From Solirubrobacter taibaiensis (GTDB taxonomy: Bacteria; Actinomycetota; Thermoleophilia; Solirubrobacterales; Solirubrobacteraceae): 64,000 bases of DNA. Shown here one piece after another: positions 51,816 through 59,266 of this stretch. Positions within the stretch are counted from its first letter, which is position 1. Each line of letters starts with the position of its first letter. The notes under the pieces are model-generated. The model was not told the DNA's origin and did not search any database. It worked only from the letters and a program-made list of their open reading frames with translations. The translations under genes were made by a program, and so were the position numbers. The DNA is taken from contig JAPDDQ010000009.1 of NCBI GenBank assembly GCA_027587225.1, forward strand, positions 62,001 through 126,000. Direction: 5' to 3'.

Positions 51816-52461
51816 ACTTCGTCTTCGCCACGGCGGCGAGGACCTGCTTCATCGTCATCGCCTTGTCGAAGGCGGCCGGCGCGGGCGCATGGCCGTTGAT
51901 GTCACGGATCCACGCGGCGTGGCGCGCCTCGACGGCGTGGATGGCCAGTGCGGAGTTCAGGACCGCGGTGGACTTGATGGCGGCCGCCTGCCCCTTATAG
52001 GCGGCGACGCCCGTGTCCTCGAGCACTTCGGCCGTCGCCGCGAACTTCGTCGCGTCGTCGGTCGTGCCGCGGAAGTTGAACTTCGGCTTCTTGACGGCCT
52101 TGCGGCCGAGCACGCCCTTGAGCGCAGCCACGTGGTTGCGCTCATGCAGGCCCACGACCTGGGCGAAGACGAGCAGCTCGCCACTGAGGCCCGCGTCCTT
52201 CTCGGCCAGCGTGTAGAACTCGGCCTCGAGGTACTCGAGGGTGAGCGCGTAGTTGAGGATCGCCAGGTCGCCCTTGGACAACCCGCCGCCCTGCGCGAAC
52301 GCCTTGGGGGACATCAGGCCGAGCAGCGTGGCGCCGCCGAACAGGCCGCCGCCGAAGATCGCGGCCTTCTTCATCGCGGACGAACGCGTCAGCGCCTCGT
52401 CCTGCGTTTCGCGGATCGCGCCGTCGGTGTCGACGATTTCGAGATCGAGCATCGGTTCCAT
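51802..52461 (-). CDS. Ferritin-like domain protein (Ferritin_2), copy B
   Basis: A 219-residue four-helix-bundle protein of the dessication-related/Ferritin_2 group. Diiron-type residues appear in NYALTLEYLEAEFYTLAE, GLHERNHVAALKGVL and AIHAVEARHAAWIRDI. The N-terminus has a cytoplasmic stretch, then KKAAIFGGGLFGGATLLGLM, a Tat- or anchor-like hydrophobic segment. It follows copy A by 4 bases and converges with giant B (14-base overlap of the ends). Members are exported proteins whose iron chemistry is little studied. Confidence 0.88.
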   Translation of the reverse strand: MEPMLDLEIVDTDGAIRETQDEALTRSSAMKKAAIFGGGLFGGATLLGLMSPKAFAQGGGLSKGDLAILNYALTLEYLEAEFYTLAEKDAGLSGELLVFAQVVGLHERNHVAALKGVLGRKAVKKPKFNFRGTTDDATKFAATAEVLEDTGVAAYKGQAAAIKSTAVLNSALAIHAVEARHAAWIRDINGHAPAPAAFDKAMTMKQVLAAVAKTKFIVA

Positions 52462-52465
52462 CTCC

Positions 52466-53140
52466 TTAGCCCGTGATGAAGCCGGTCGAGGCGACCTGGG
52501 CGAGCACGTCGCCCTTGCCGAGCGCGCGGTTGAGGTCGGTGGGAGCGGGAAGATCCCACTTGGTCGGGTAGCCCAGGGGCTGGCCGATGATCCGGCGGAT
52601 CCAGGCGGCGTGGCGCGCCTCGACGGACACGATCGTCCCCGCCGCGGCGAGCACCGCGGGCGTGAGCTTGAAGCCCTGGCCGTTGTAGGCCATCACGCCG
52701 AGGTCCTCGAGCACCATCGCGGTCTTGGGGAACTTGTTCGGGTCCGTGTTCGTGCCCTTGAAGTCGAACGTCGGCTTGGCGATCTTGGCGTCGCCGAGCG
52801 CGCCCTCGAGGAACTCGACGTGCGCGAGCTCGTGGTCGCGCACGACGGTCGCGAACTCGAGCAGGCGCCCGCTGAGCGCGCCACTGGCGACGGCCCCGAC
52901 GTAGAACTCCGCCTCGAGGTATTCGAGCGTGAGCGCGAAGTTGAGCACGCTCGCGTCCAGCTCCGGTCCCGGCGCGCCTTCGGCGATCGCGGGGAGCCCG
53001 CCGATGAGGAGGCCGCCGGCGACGACGGCGCCGCCCGCCTTGGCTCCGCGGCGGAAGAAATCTGCACGGGTGTGCCCGTGCGTAATCACGTCGCGGACCT
53101 CGTGTGGGTCCGCGACGTCCAGCGTCACATGATGGGGCAA
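52466..53140 (-). CDS. Ferritin-like domain protein (Ferritin_2), copy A
   Basis: A 224-residue homologue of the next gene. It has FFRRGAKAGGAVVAGGLLIG, a twin-arginine-like export segment, then NFALTLEYLEAEFYVGAVAS, VVRDHELAHVEFLEGAL and VSVEARHAAWIRRII, the three helices that carry Glu/His ligands. The TTG start at 53140 is supported by GGAGGG 7 bases upstream; a GTG at codon 5 is the alternative. The two ferritin-like genes form an operon, probably controlled by the small AraC-type regulator just upstream. Confidence 0.88.
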   Translation of the reverse strand: MPHHVTLDVADPHEVRDVITHGHTRADFFRRGAKAGGAVVAGGLLIGGLPAIAEGAPGPELDASVLNFALTLEYLEAEFYVGAVASGALSGRLLEFATVVRDHELAHVEFLEGALGDAKIAKPTFDFKGTNTDPNKFPKTAMVLEDLGVMAYNGQGFKLTPAVLAAAGTIVSVEARHAAWIRRIIGQPLGYPTKWDLPAPTDLNRALGKGDVLAQVASTGFITG

Positions 53141-53153
53141 GTAGCAGCCCTCC

Positions 53154-53173
53154 GAGAAGTGGTGAGAAGTGGT
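53154..53173. repeat. Perfect tandem 10-base repeat GAGAAGTGGT
   Basis: GAGAAGTGGT occurs twice without a gap, in the 59-base spacer between the AraC-type gene and the ferritin operon. One helical turn per copy fits an AraC-type regulator, which binds direct repeats. It begins next to the GGAGGG ribosome site of ferritin copy A. Confidence 0.6.
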
Positions 53174-53199
53174 TTCGACATGCCCAACGGGCCTGCGCG

Positions 53200-53622
53200 C
53201 TACACGGATCCGCTGGAAACGGGCGGGATCGCTACATCGCGGTGCCGACGCCGCAACTCACTCGGCGTGACGCCGTGATGGAGGCGGAACGCCTTGATGA
53301 ACGCGGACGCGTGGCCGTATCCGACCTGTCGCGCGACCGCGCTCATGGAGACGTCCGTGAGGAGGACGAGCTCTTCCGCTCGCCCCATCCGCAGGGCGAG
53401 GATGTACTCGCGCACGGTGGTGTCGCCGACAGCGGCGAAGACGCGCTGCAGCTGGCGCTCGGACGTGAGCGCGACATGGGCGATGCCGCTGACGCTCAAC
53501 AGCCCATCGAGGTTGTTCTCGATGTGCGTCGTGGCGGCATGCCAAATGGCCCGGTGGGTTCCGGGCGTGGATGAACGCTGGCCGGTAGGCATGAGGAATC
53601 GGTGGGCGCGCGCCGACGGCAC
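53200..53622 (-). CDS. Small AraC-family regulator
   Basis: About 140 residues with only the two helix-turn-helix units of AraC/XylS proteins: LLSVSGIAHVALTSERQLQR, then MSAVARQVGYGHASAFIKAF and RLHHGVTPSELRR. The usual ligand-binding domain is missing, as in MarA/SoxS-like proteins, so activity may be set by its amount. GTG 53622 or ATG 53592 could be the start; the latter removes ten residues without harming the domain. It lies upstream of the ferritin pair on the same strand. Confidence 0.87.
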   Translation of the reverse strand: MPSARAHRFLMPTGQRSSTPGTHRAIWHAATTHIENNLDGLLSVSGIAHVALTSERQLQRVFAAVGDTTVREYILALRMGRAEELVLLTDVSMSAVARQVGYGHASAFIKAFRLHHGVTPSELRRRHRDVAIPPVSSGSV

Positions 53623-53644
53623 GCACCCTGTGATGACCCCTACT

Positions 53645-53664
53645 GCGCACCACCCCCGGTGCGC
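53645..53664. terminator. Stem-loop after the kinase gene
   Basis: GCGCACC and GGTGCGC form a perfect 7-base stem with loop ACCCCC, 7 bases past the kinase stop on the minus strand. No T-tract follows, so it could instead be an operator upstream of the AraC-type gene. Confidence 0.45.
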
Positions 53665-53671
53665 GGATCAC

Positions 53672-55633
53672 TCAGGCGGGGATGCGGTGCGGTTCGAGCG
53701 GGATTTGGGCGCGTACACGCCAGCCGCCTGCGTCCGTGGGGCCCACGGTGAGCGCACCCGAATAGAGCTCGACCCGCTCGAGCATGCCGGTGATGCCGCG
53801 GCCGCTGCCGCCGCCCACGCCGCGCCTTCCAGGCCCGTTGACGATGTCGATCACCAGGTCGCGCCCGACGCGCTCGAGCGTCACGATGACCGGCACCGGC
53901 CCGGCGTGGCGGCCGACGTTGGTCAGCGCCTCCTGGACGATCCGGACGGTCGTGAGCGCGAGTGGGAGCGGGAGGTCGGTGGTGCTCACGCGCTGGCGGA
54001 GCGTGACCGGGAGGCCTGAGCGCTCGGCGAGGCGGGCCAGGTCGTCGGTCGGCGCGGCGGTCGCGCCGAGCCGCGCGAGGTCGCGTTCGACGTCGCCCGC
54101 GACCTGCGCCACCGCGGCTCCCGCGCGCCGCGCGCGGACGAGGTCCAACGGCGCGTAGCGGACCGCGACCGCCGCCTGGAGCGTGATGATCGTGACGGCG
54201 TGCCCGACCACGTCGTGGAGCTCCCGCGCCGCGGTCAACCGCTCCGCCATCACCCGCTCGCGCGCCCGCTCCTCCTGCGCCGCGTCCGCGCGTTCATGCG
54301 CCCGTCGGGCGCGGACGGAGGACGCCACACGGTCACGCACGAGCAGCCCGCCGAGCCCGCACGCGAACGGCAGCAGCGCCGCGAAGCTGTACGCGTACGC
54401 CTCATACGGCTGCTGCTCGAGCGCCATGCACAGCAGCGACGTGAACGTCCCGCCGACCACGATCAGCGCGCCCGCCGACCGCCGTCGTGCGTGCGCGGCG
54501 CCGATGAACGTCACCGCCGCCACGACGTAGAACTGCGAGAACGTCAGCGTGCTCAGGTCGTGCAGCAGCATCCGGCCCACCACCAGCGCGAACACCGCGA
54601 ACGTGGCCGTGACGGGCCAGCGGTCGCGCAGCAGCAGCGGCAGCGGGCACAGCACCGCCGTCACCCACGGCGACGCCGGCCCCAGCACCGGGTCGGGGAT
54701 CGGGAACGACGCCGGGAACGGGTCGACCACCTCCGTCAGCTGGTCGACGATCCCGAGCAGGGCGAGCAACACCACCGGCGCCGCCAACGCGAGCGTGTGC
54801 GCCACCCGCGTCCTTCGCGCCGCCGCCTCGGCCGTTTCTAAAGAGGGATTGTCCCTCTTTATGTTCGGCGCGTCGTCGGGGCCGCGGAGGAGGCGGACCG
54901 CGCGGCGCAGTTCGAGCATCGCGGCCTGGGCGCGGTCGTGGACGGCGGTCATGAGCGAGGCGAACTCGTCCGCGGCGACGTGGCGGGCGCGGTCGGCGAG
55001 CGGGCGGACGCCGTCGAGCAGCAGCGCGACGGTGGCGTCGACCTCGGTCGCGATCCGGGCGCGCTCGCCGGCGAGGGCGAGGTCGATCCGGTGCTCGGCG
55101 CCCGCCTCCAGCTCACGCACCTCGCGCTCGCGGCGCTCGGCCTCGCCGCGCCGGTCACGCAGCGCGATGCCCGCGCTCACGCCACCGATGGCCAGCGTGA
55201 GCGTGTGGGCGTAGCCACCGAGGGACGCGTTCTGGAAGACGCCGAACCCGCCGAGGTCCATCACCACGACGCCACCCATGAGCAACGCCGCAGCGGCCAG
55301 CCCGCGCACCGGGAAGCTGCGCGGTGGGGCGCCCGCCTCCGACAGGAACAGGGCGGCGAGGAGGACGACGCTCTGCGCGGCCGCGCCCGGTGCGCGGTAC
55401 TCCGCCACGTCGCGGGCGACCACGAGCGCCACGACCGCCACCGCGGCGAGTCCTGGGGCGCGTCGCGCTGCCAAGAGCGGGAGCGGCAGCGCGAGCGCCC
55501 ACAGGACGATGACGAGCGAGAACGACCGGCCATCCGGACCGGTGAGCTGCCACGCCGCCTCGCCCGCGCTCCAGACGGAGAGAGCGATCACGAGCGCGGC
55601 CGCGCGACGGCTCGTCCCGAACATCATCACCAC
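53672..55633 (-). CDS. Two-module NarL-type membrane histidine kinase with a dead first DHp domain
   Basis: A 653-residue kinase. Module 1: about five helices (10-155) and a DHp domain reading ERARIATEVDATVALLLDG, in which Asp199 replaces the acceptor His and the LHD triad is VDA. Module 2: about five helices (285-430) and an active DHp domain, AARELHDVVGHAVTIITL, with His473. The ATPase domain has RIVQEALTNVGRHAG and GSGRGITGMLERVE. The same two-module plan is seen at 24115, so it is not an assembly artefact. GTG 55633 is the longest start; ATG codons follow at positions 3 and 4. The regulator gene at 55704 is 70 bases upstream on the same strand. Confidence 0.88.
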   Translation of the reverse strand: MVMMFGTSRRAAALVIALSVWSAGEAAWQLTGPDGRSFSLVIVLWALALPLPLLAARRAPGLAAVAVVALVVARDVAEYRAPGAAAQSVVLLAALFLSEAGAPPRSFPVRGLAAAALLMGGVVVMDLGGFGVFQNASLGGYAHTLTLAIGGVSAGIALRDRRGEAERREREVRELEAGAEHRIDLALAGERARIATEVDATVALLLDGVRPLADRARHVAADEFASLMTAVHDRAQAAMLELRRAVRLLRGPDDAPNIKRDNPSLETAEAAARRTRVAHTLALAAPVVLLALLGIVDQLTEVVDPFPASFPIPDPVLGPASPWVTAVLCPLPLLLRDRWPVTATFAVFALVVGRMLLHDLSTLTFSQFYVVAAVTFIGAAHARRRSAGALIVVGGTFTSLLCMALEQQPYEAYAYSFAALLPFACGLGGLLVRDRVASSVRARRAHERADAAQEERARERVMAERLTAARELHDVVGHAVTIITLQAAVAVRYAPLDLVRARRAGAAVAQVAGDVERDLARLGATAAPTDDLARLAERSGLPVTLRQRVSTTDLPLPLALTTVRIVQEALTNVGRHAGPVPVIVTLERVGRDLVIDIVNGPGRRGVGGGSGRGITGMLERVELYSGALTVGPTDAGGWRVRAQIPLEPHRIPA

Positions 55634-55703
55634 CCAGCGTGGAGCGGATCCCGCCCGCGGACATCCATCGAACGGTGTGCCCGGCGGCGCCGATGGGTGC
55701 GGA

Positions 55704-56372
55704 TCACCCCTCGCGCGGGCCGCCGGGGCGGATCAGCCCGCTCTCGTAGGCCAGCACGACGGCACCGACGCGGCTGCGCACGCCGAGCTTGCCCAGCAGC
55801 CGCGTGACGTGGGACTTGATCGTCGCGTCGCTGAGGAACAGATCGCTGCCCATCTCCGCGTTCGACTTGCCCTGGGCGAGCAGCAACCAGACCTCGCGCT
55901 CACGGTCGGTCAAGTCCTCGAGCCGCCCCGCGAGCCGCTCGTCCGGCTCGGGCCGCACGAGGTACTCCTCGATCAGCCGCCGCGTCAGCGTCGGGTCGAG
56001 CACGGACTCGCCGCCGGCGATCGTGCGCACGGCCGCGGCCAGCCGCTCCGGAGCGAGCGCCTTCAGCAGGAACCCGCTCGCCCCGGCCCGCAGCGCCTTG
56101 TAGACGTACTCGTCCTGGTCGAACGTGGTGACCATCACGATCCGGGCGCGGGAGCCCGCGGCAAGGATCCGGCGCGTCGCCTCGATCCCGTCCAGCACCG
56201 GCATCTGCACGTCCATCAGCACCACGTCGGGGTGCGCGCGCAGGACCCCTTCCACCGCGGTGGCGCCGTCGGCGGCCTCGCCCGCGAGCTCCATGTCGGG
56301 CTCGAGCTCCAGCAGCGCGCACAGGCCGCCGCGGACCAGCGCCTCGTCTTCGGCCACGAATACCTTCAGCAC
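55704..56372 (-). CDS. NarL/LuxR-family response regulator
   Basis: A 222-residue regulator paralogous to the one at 22888. Receiver MLKVFVAEDEALVRGGLCAL, acceptor Asp54 in VLMDVQMP, Lys in GFLLKALAP, then LTDREREVWLLLAQGKSNAE and ATIKSHVTRLLGKLGVRSR. The GTG start at 56372 lies 9 bases after the deacetylase stop, so the order deacetylase-regulator-kinase may form one transcript. A signalling link to cell-surface polysaccharide is possible. The partner kinase is the two-module protein at 53672. Confidence 0.93.
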   Translation of the reverse strand: MLKVFVAEDEALVRGGLCALLELEPDMELAGEAADGATAVEGVLRAHPDVVLMDVQMPVLDGIEATRRILAAGSRARIVMVTTFDQDEYVYKALRAGASGFLLKALAPERLAAAVRTIAGGESVLDPTLTRRLIEEYLVRPEPDERLAGRLEDLTDREREVWLLLAQGKSNAEMGSDLFLSDATIKSHVTRLLGKLGVRSRVGAVVLAYESGLIRPGGPREG

Positions 56373-56381
56373 GCGCCAAGC

Positions 56382-58499
56382 CTATGGCGCGCTCGTGGAG
56401 AGCGTGAACGTCACCGTCCTCGTGTAGGTGCCAGTGCGCAGTGCGTCGTTGGCGCCGATGGCCTGCCGGAACGTGACCGTCACGCCGTCGTTGGACACCG
56501 GAGCGGCCCAGGCGGCCTTCGAGAGCTCCACGCGCAGCGGCTGCGGCAGCGTGAACGCCCCGTTGACCAAGTGGCCCGGGTCGCCCACGCTGAGCGTCGC
56601 CTCGCCCGCGGTGCTCGTGACCGTCGCGCTGGTCGTCGCCGCGTACTCGGCCGCCACCCCCGGCACGAAGGGCGAGAACGTCGCGGGCGCGCCCAGCGTG
56701 AGCGACAAGGTCGCGGGCACGGTCCCGGCGACCGTGCCCGGGACGGGCGTCGCGGTGCTGATCCGATCCGCGCCGTTGTGGACCCAGACGTTCCCGCCCC
56801 GGCCGGTCACGCGCGGCGTCGTGGCGATCACGAAGGGCGCATCGACGGCGACGCTGACCCCGATCGTGATCGGCGGCAGGGACGCGCCGGGAGCCAGAAC
56901 CGTCATGCGCGTGCACGAGACGGTCGCTCCGGATGTGCACGTCCACCCGTCACCGCTCGCGCTCGTCGCCGTGAGCCCCGCGGGGATCGCGTGGGTCACG
57001 ACCGTCGGGTTGTCGTCGGACGGCGTGCCGGCGGTGGGGTTGGACACCGTCAGCGTGATCGTGCCGGAGCCGCCGCGCACGAACACGGCGGGGGAGTGGG
57101 CCGCGTCCACGCGCAGCGGCTGGGGCACGAGCGCCCACGGGGACGGGGGTGTCCCCGGGTACGCCAGCGGGATGTACGGCACGGCGTTCGTGATGGCCGG
57201 GATCGGCTGACCGGAGCCCGTGTACCGGCCCGCGACCACGCGCCCGCTCTCGTCCAGGACGCCGAAGCAGTAGCCGCGGGCCCGCGCCTCGTCGATCAGC
57301 ATCGCGACGGCGTCCACGGTGGCCTGCCCGGCGGGCGTGTCGATCGGCCCGTCGTGGAGCACGATCCCGCGCCCGGGCCGCAGCCCGGCGAGGATCGCGT
57401 CGCGGATCTGCACCGCGGTACGGACCGGGTCGTAGTCCAGCGTGCCGACGGACCCGCTGCCGTCGCCGGCGAACCCGAACGACGCGGCCGTCTCGTTGAC
57501 GAACGCGTTGGTGCCGCCGAACGGCGCGCGCAGGACCGGCAGCAGCCCTGGCTGCATCAACGCCGCCGCGCCCTCGAGCTGGAACCGCAACCCGTTCGGG
57601 GAGAGGTTCGTCAGCCGCGGGTGCTCGTAGCTGTGCAGCGCGATCTTGTGCCCCTCGGCGAGCGTGAACGCGTGCAAGGCCGGGTTGGCGAGATGCCGCG
57701 CCGCGAGGTTGAAGAACGTCGCCGGCGCCTGCTTGGCCCGGAACACGGCCAGCGTCTGTGGCCGGTAGAAGGACGGGCCGTCGTCGAACGTGAACGCGAT
57801 CCGGCTCGCGCACGCGTTGTCGGGCCCGCCGACCGGGTTCGCCGTCGCGGCGATCAGGGCGTCCGCGTTCGCGCCCGCCAGCTCGCGCACCTTGGCCTCG
57901 AACGCGGCCTGCGAAGCGAACGGACCCGCATCCCACACGGCGTCGAGGACGGAGCAGCCGTCCGCGCCCATCGGGTTGATCGACGACGCCGGCCAGCCGT
58001 TGGGACAAGCGTCAGCCGCGACCGGGATGCTGTCGGCACCGGTGAAGGCCGACAGGTCACCGCCGCCCACCACCGTCGGCGCGGTCACGGCGCTCACGGC
58101 GCTGTTGGCGAGATTGACCGTGATCGTGATCGGTGGATACGACGCGCCCGGGCCGAGCACGTCGGTGCGCGTGCACGCGAGCGCTGCCGTGCAGGTCCAG
58201 CCCGCGCCGGACGCCGCCAGCGGCCCGGCGCCCAGCGTCGGGTTGTTCACGAGGCCGCTGAAGCCCGTGGGCAGCGGCTGCGTCACCGTGACGACACTGC
58301 CGTCGGTCGGATCGGCGCCTGCGTTGCGGACGGTCAGCGTGAGCCGTCCCGAATACGGCGTCGTGTTGGGCGCCGCCGCGCGCAGGAACGTCGCCGGCGC
58401 ATGCGCCGCCGACAGCGTCAACTCGGGCGCGGCGGCCGCGGGCGCCGCCCCCGTCAACAGCAGCACGCCCGCAGCGGCGAGCACCGACCTACCGATCAT
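56382..58499 (-). CDS. Secreted polysaccharide deacetylase (CE4/NodB) flanked by repeated beta domains
   Basis: A 705-residue exoenzyme. After a signal peptide (1-24) a beta domain (25-160) ends with GWTCTAALACTRTDVLGPGA and YPPITITVNL. The CE4 domain has TFDDGP (237-242, catalytic Asp pair), HSYEH (289-293, metal ligands), RAPFGG (324-329) and IVLHDGP. A second copy of the beta domain follows (about 455-580: GWTCTSGATVSCTRMTVLAP), then a third beta domain. CE4 enzymes remove N- or O-acetyl groups from chitin, peptidoglycan or poly-N-acetylglucosamine. Only the fold is certain here, not the substrate. It is upstream of a response regulator and kinase. Confidence 0.9.
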   Translation of the reverse strand: MIGRSVLAAAGVLLLTGAAPAAAAPELTLSAAHAPATFLRAAAPNTTPYSGRLTLTVRNAGADPTDGSVVTVTQPLPTGFSGLVNNPTLGAGPLAASGAGWTCTAALACTRTDVLGPGASYPPITITVNLANSAVSAVTAPTVVGGGDLSAFTGADSIPVAADACPNGWPASSINPMGADGCSVLDAVWDAGPFASQAAFEAKVRELAGANADALIAATANPVGGPDNACASRIAFTFDDGPSFYRPQTLAVFRAKQAPATFFNLAARHLANPALHAFTLAEGHKIALHSYEHPRLTNLSPNGLRFQLEGAAALMQPGLLPVLRAPFGGTNAFVNETAASFGFAGDGSGSVGTLDYDPVRTAVQIRDAILAGLRPGRGIVLHDGPIDTPAGQATVDAVAMLIDEARARGYCFGVLDESGRVVAGRYTGSGQPIPAITNAVPYIPLAYPGTPPSPWALVPQPLRVDAAHSPAVFVRGGSGTITLTVSNPTAGTPSDDNPTVVTHAIPAGLTATSASGDGWTCTSGATVSCTRMTVLAPGASLPPITIGVSVAVDAPFVIATTPRVTGRGGNVWVHNGADRISTATPVPGTVAGTVPATLSLTLGAPATFSPFVPGVAAEYAATTSATVTSTAGEATLSVGDPGHLVNGAFTLPQPLRVELSKAAWAAPVSNDGVTVTFRQAIGANDALRTGTYTRTVTFTLSTSAP

Positions 58500-58500
58500 C

Positions 58501-58536
58501 GGCTCCCTCTCCTCCCGTCAAGGACGCGAGGGAGCC
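58501..58536. repeat. 9-base inverted repeat at the deacetylase start
   Basis: GGCTCCCTC (58501-58509) and GAGGGAGCC (58528-58536) are perfect inverted copies 18 bases apart, ending 1 base before the deacetylase ATG. Minus-strand GGGAGGAG in the interval is the ribosome site. In RNA the stem would hide it, but only if transcription starts upstream of 58536; otherwise it is a DNA operator. Confidence 0.6.
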
Positions 58537-58561
58537 TAAGTGACACGTGTCACAAAATCAA
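58533..58561 (-). promoter_or_regulatory. Deacetylase promoter with palindromic operator in its spacer
   Basis: Minus strand: -35 TTGATT (58561-58556), 17-base spacer, -10 TAGGCT (58538-58533). The spacer is filled by the perfect 14-base palindrome GTGACACGTGTCAC (58540-58553), the classic position for a repressor site. Half of this palindrome recurs in the multicopper oxidase promoter (22371-22379). Confidence 0.6.
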
Positions 58562-59001
58562 TAGGCACCGATGGCGGCGTCGATCGCCACCGCGCCGCGG
58601 GCGCGGGCGACCGACACGCGGTGATGCCCGTCGCGCACGGCGTACCCGTCGCCGACGCACACCACGGAGATCGGCGGGAGCGTCACGCCCTTCTCCTCGG
58701 CGATCCACAGGCTCTCCCAGCGCCGCCGCGCGGAGGCGCGGACCGGGGCGAAGCAGCCGTCGAACTGGTTCGCGCGGCTCGGCTCGAGCGTGCCGCGGAT
58801 CTCGTCCAGCGAGATCTCGCGCACGCCGGCCGCCGTGGGGACGGGGTGCACGTTCGTGTAGACGGGGAGCTGGACCCGGGCGCGGCGCAAGCGGCGCAGG
58901 CGTGCACCGCGGCGAGCTCGGATGAAGGCGGATTCCGCGTCGATGAGGGCGCCACCGGTCTTGAACATGTCCTCAGTGTCGATCTGAGGCCGCCTCCGCA
59001 C
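58558..59001 (-). CDS. ParB-N-like domain protein
   Basis: Up to 147 residues. The C-terminal half carries VVCVGDGYAVRDGHHRVSVA, the strand-loop-helix of ParB/Srx-like nucleotide-binding domains (G-x-R-D/HxxR type). The N-terminal half is Arg-rich (RARRGARLRRLRRARVQLPV), which could bind nucleic acid. There is no ParB helix-turn-helix, so chromosome segregation is unlikely. I know similar small actinobacterial proteins but no function for them. GTG 59001 and ATG 58968 (136 residues) are both plausible starts. The 265-base region upstream, up to 59266, holds no gene that I can support. Confidence 0.65.
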   Translation of the reverse strand: MRRRPQIDTEDMFKTGGALIDAESAFIRARRGARLRRLRRARVQLPVYTNVHPVPTAAGVREISLDEIRGTLEPSRANQFDGCFAPVRASARRRWESLWIAEEKGVTLPPISVVCVGDGYAVRDGHHRVSVARARGAVAIDAAIGAY

Positions 59002-59266
59002 ATCGGTGGAATGCCCTCTTCTTGTCAGCTAAGACCCCTTAGGGGCAAGACTGGACGTATGTACTGACGGGCCTCTCACGTTTCCGTCGATCGGCAAAGC
59101 GGTGTGCAGAAACGTCCACACAGCGCGAAAAACCGGAAAGAGGAAGTACGCGATTTGGAGCGAAAGCGAACCCCTGAGTGCGCCGGATCGATTCGGAGGG
59201 CTTGCACAGGGTTTGTCCGTTCCGGTAGAACACCGCCCGGGTTCGGAGGTTCGGAGGGTGGAACAA

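Noticed and set aside
55278..58925. 1215-codon open frame across the kinase, regulator and deacetylase genes on the opposite strand
   Set aside because: It covers three well-supported genes antisense and encodes low-complexity Arg/Gly/Ala sequence.
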